From NCBI RefSeq assembly GCF_032104385.1, contig NZ_DAMCHJ010000009.1:61693-125692 (forward strand): a stretch of 64,000 nt of DNA. The letters run 5' to 3'. Shown here piece by piece: positions 62,227 to 64,000 of this stretch (position 1 is its first letter; each line of letters begins with the position of its first letter). The notes below the pieces were generated by a model. That model did no database searches, was not told the origin of the DNA, and was given only the letters and a program-made list of their open reading frames with translations. Made by a program: the position numbers and the translations under genes. The DNA is from Tissierella sp032104385. GTDB lineage: Bacteria > Bacillota > Clostridia > Tissierellales > Tissierellaceae.

Positions 62227-62898
62227 ATGGGTGAATTAACTAAGGGAAATAAAAATAAAATTTATTGGATTACATTTATATTTCTAACTATAATCTTAGG
62301 TATGGTTATATGGTTGACTAATCAAATGAACTTAAGGTTTTCAATTGGTAATGAAAGATTTAGATATATTGAAAAACAAGTAGATAACTGTGAAAAATAC
62401 ATATTTAAGGATAATGAAGATCATATATTGACTGTGGACATAAAAGAAATTAGGTATGGTGATTGGTTTTTATTAGGGAAATATAATATTTATTACTTGG
62501 ATAAGACAATTATTATTGAATCATTAGATGGTTTTAATAATGGAAGAAAGATCACCTCATCTGATGGAACTATATATACTGAAGATATTGTTGATTTATT
62601 AAGAGGTAGTGGATATAAAGAGTATAAGCCATATGATATTAAATTAGTTCATGGAATTGATGAAGTTATTAAGTTTAAAAAGAATATTGGAGATTCTATA
62701 ATTGTTTTTTTCCTAAGCTTGATTATAATAGCAATAGGATTAATAGGAATAATATATCCAGAACAACTTTGGAAGTTTGAACATTGTTTAAAAGTATCTG
62801 GAGGAGAACCTACTGAATTTGCAATAAACTCCAGTAAATTTGGAGGGATATTAATGATTTTACTTGCATTATTATTTTATCCTATGTATATAGGATAG
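62227..62898 (+). CDS. Hypothetical membrane protein (DUF6199-like C-terminus)
   Basis: 223 residues. TM1 covers residues ~11-30; an external domain follows (~35-150); two more helices lie near the end (SIIVFFLSLIIIAIGLIGII, then GILMILLALLFYP). The stretch between them (PEQLWKFEHCLKVSGGEPTE) resembles the DUF6199 domain of small membrane proteins of unknown role. GGGGAGG precedes the ATG. No partner gene. Confidence 0.6.
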   Translation: MGELTKGNKNKIYWITFIFLTIILGMVIWLTNQMNLRFSIGNERFRYIEKQVDNCEKYIFKDNEDHILTVDIKEIRYGDWFLLGKYNIYYLDKTIIIESLDGFNNGRKITSSDGTIYTEDIVDLLRGSGYKEYKPYDIKLVHGIDEVIKFKKNIGDSIIVFFLSLIIIAIGLIGIIYPEQLWKFEHCLKVSGGEPTEFAINSSKFGGILMILLALLFYPMYIG

Positions 62899-62971
62899 AA
62901 TTAAGTGAATTAGCGAATAAAAGTAAAGAAAGCGAAGTAAGATATTTTTATAATATGGGGGATGAAACAAC

Positions 62972-63279
62972 ATGAATGAAAAAGAGATGTGGAATTTATA
63001 TATCAAAACAGCTCGTTACCACCAATAGGTGGTTTGAATATTATTTTGGATGCCGATAATAATGCTGTTTGTATAACTGAGACAACTAAAGTTTATACTT
63101 GTACATTTTTGGAAGTATCAGAAGAACATGTTTTTAAAGAAGGCGAAGGAGAAAAATCTATATCATATTGGAGAAAAGTACATAAAGACTTTTTCTCAAG
63201 AGAACTTAAAGCATATGACCTCGACTTTGATGAGAAAATGATTGTTGTTTGTGAAGAATTTAAAGTTATATTTAAATAG
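62972..63279 (+). pseudogene. ASCH-domain gene broken by internal deletion and frameshift
   Basis: ATG 62972 opens a frame with a normal ASCH start (MNEKEMWNLYIKTARYHQ) that stops after 18 codons. From about 63000 another frame carries the rest of an ASCH protein (GGLNIILDADNNAVCITETT; SEEHVFKEGEGEKSISYWRK) to 63279. Roughly 40-45 residues that should lie between the two halves are missing, compared with ~145-residue relatives. Neither frame alone has a good start for the whole. Confidence 0.6.
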
Positions 63280-63368
63280 TTCCCATTCTTATTATGTAAA
63301 ATAAAGCAGATAAATGTGGAGGGATTATCAATATAATATGTAAAAAAAGAAAATCAGGAGGAATTTAT

Positions 63369-63896
63369 ATGGATAAGTGCGTGTTAATTAAACCAAATCT
63401 TTCCTTTAAAGATGATATTCAAGACTTTCGTAAAGAAATGTTAGATGCCAACAGTTCTATGGATGGAACAGGGCCATTATACCGTATTGATAATATTGAA
63501 GAATGGTTGAATTTTAATCAAAGATGTGAAAATGAGGAAACTGTACCTGAAAATTGGGTTACATGTGAACAATATATTTATGTGCGTGAGACAGATAAAA
63601 AAATAGTTGGTATGATTCAATTTCGACATTATTTTAATGAATTTCTTGAAAAATATGGTGGGCATATTGGATACTCTGTTCGACCTGGTGAAAGAAGAAA
63701 AGGTTATGCTAAGATGATGCTTGCTGATTGTCTTGATATTTGTAAATTATATGGTCTTGAAAAGGTTTTGGTAACTTGTATTCAAGGAAATGAAGGGAGC
63801 AAAGGTACTATTTTGGCCAATGGTGGAGTATATGAAAGTACAATTTACTGTGAACCTGATGATGTATACCTTGAAAGATACTGGATACATATTTAG
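63369..63896 (+). CDS. GNAT family N-acetyltransferase
   Basis: 175 residues. GHIGYSVRPGERRKGYAKMM near residue 98 is the acetyl-CoA binding signature (GxxxRxxGxA-like), and the strand-helix order fits the GNAT fold. Relatives are often annotated as predicted acetyltransferases acting on small molecules or proteins. CAGGAGG lies 7 bases before the ATG. Substrate unknown. Confidence 0.85.
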   Translation: MDKCVLIKPNLSFKDDIQDFRKEMLDANSSMDGTGPLYRIDNIEEWLNFNQRCENEETVPENWVTCEQYIYVRETDKKIVGMIQFRHYFNEFLEKYGGHIGYSVRPGERRKGYAKMMLADCLDICKLYGLEKVLVTCIQGNEGSKGTILANGGVYESTIYCEPDDVYLERYWIHI

Positions 63897-63946
63897 ATTT
63901 TTCTATTTGAAAATATTTTCAAAAGTTAATAAATAGATTTTTATCC

Positions 63947-63997
63947 TTGACTCTATACTCTACATGATGTAAAATAAAATCAATACTACAGAATGTA
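63947..63997 (+). promoter_or_regulatory. Promoter with dyads at the right edge
   Basis: TTGACT, 17 bases, TAAAAT. TACATGATGTA (63961-63971) in the spacer and CTACAGAATGTAG (63985-63997) after the -10 are dyads, suggesting a regulated gene just beyond the window. Confidence 0.4.
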
Positions 63998-64000
63998 GAA

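Noticed and set aside
1..64000. tRNA, rRNA or transposase genes
   Set aside because: No cloverleaf-like GGTTCGA-type arm, rRNA segment or transposase motif was seen on either strand, though a covariance scan was not possible.

Overview
The window comes from an AT-rich, Gram-positive-type bacterium, most likely an anaerobic member of the Clostridia (a Tissierella- or Peptostreptococcales-like lineage is my best guess; the genus cannot be fixed from here). Pointers are the very low GC, strong GGAGG-type ribosome binding sites, many TTG/GTG starts, stem-loop terminators, an hpf-secA-prfB-tex block, dispersed chemotaxis and flagellar genes, an FMN riboswitch, and Clostridia-type families such as YvyF, YjfB and DUF3798.

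Layout. 1-14.8 kb is one long, tightly packed plus-strand operon for a nonulosonic (legionaminic-type) acid. It holds legB (cut by the left edge), legC, ptmE-like, legH, legI, legG and the CMP-activating legF. Tailoring genes are embedded in it: a formyltransferase, a PIG-L deacetylase, two methyltransferases, an amidotransferase, a TPR/alkaline-phosphatase-fold protein, an APS-kinase-like protein and a LicD-methyltransferase fusion. A motility-associated yjfB follows, which suggests flagellin or surface glycosylation. 15-18.4 kb carries a coiled-coil gene, gene remnants and pssA-psd (phosphatidylethanolamine synthesis) flanked by two copies of the same remnant. 18.5-26.1 kb mixes flagellar/chemotaxis genes (yvyF-like, a DUF5610-like gene, cheX, a response regulator-CheX fusion, an MCP) with an M18 aminopeptidase, a CBS protein and a YihY membrane protein. 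26.2-34 kb has an S9 peptidase, an ECF sigma/anti-sigma/membrane-protein operon, an HDOD protein and a large unrecognised protein. 34.2-39.1 kb is a minus-strand BMP/DUF3798-type ABC importer. 39.5-45.5 kb has an M3 peptidase and a panB-panE-transporter group with an IclR regulator nearby. 45.7-48.6 kb is the sigma-D-type flaG-fliD-fliS-fliT-like operon. 48.66-48.9 kb is a DnaA-box cluster next to AT-rich DNA. 48.9-55.7 kb is hpf-secA-prfB (programmed frameshift)-tex. 55.8-64 kb has an amidohydrolase, an NAD-kinase-like protein, a 42-bp-repeat coiled-coil gene, an FMN riboswitch with ribU, recQ, small hypothetical genes, a broken ASCH gene and a GNAT acetyltransferase.

How it fits together. 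The nonulosonate operon, yjfB, the flagellar cap/chaperone operon, YvyF, CheX and the MCP point to a motile cell with glycosylated flagella. Sigma-D-like promoters are visible before flaG, the MCP and the DUF5610-like gene. The most unusual items are the heavily decorated nonulosonate locus with its three-domain fusion, the DnaA-box cluster away from dnaA, a hairpin that covers the pssA ribosome binding site, a three-copy family of palindromic GGTGCCAGGCACC elements, and paired GCGAAYGATARTGAGC hairpins in the ribU leader. No tRNA, rRNA, CRISPR array, intact transposase or prophage was seen. All functions are inferred by reading the sequence; no database search was run.
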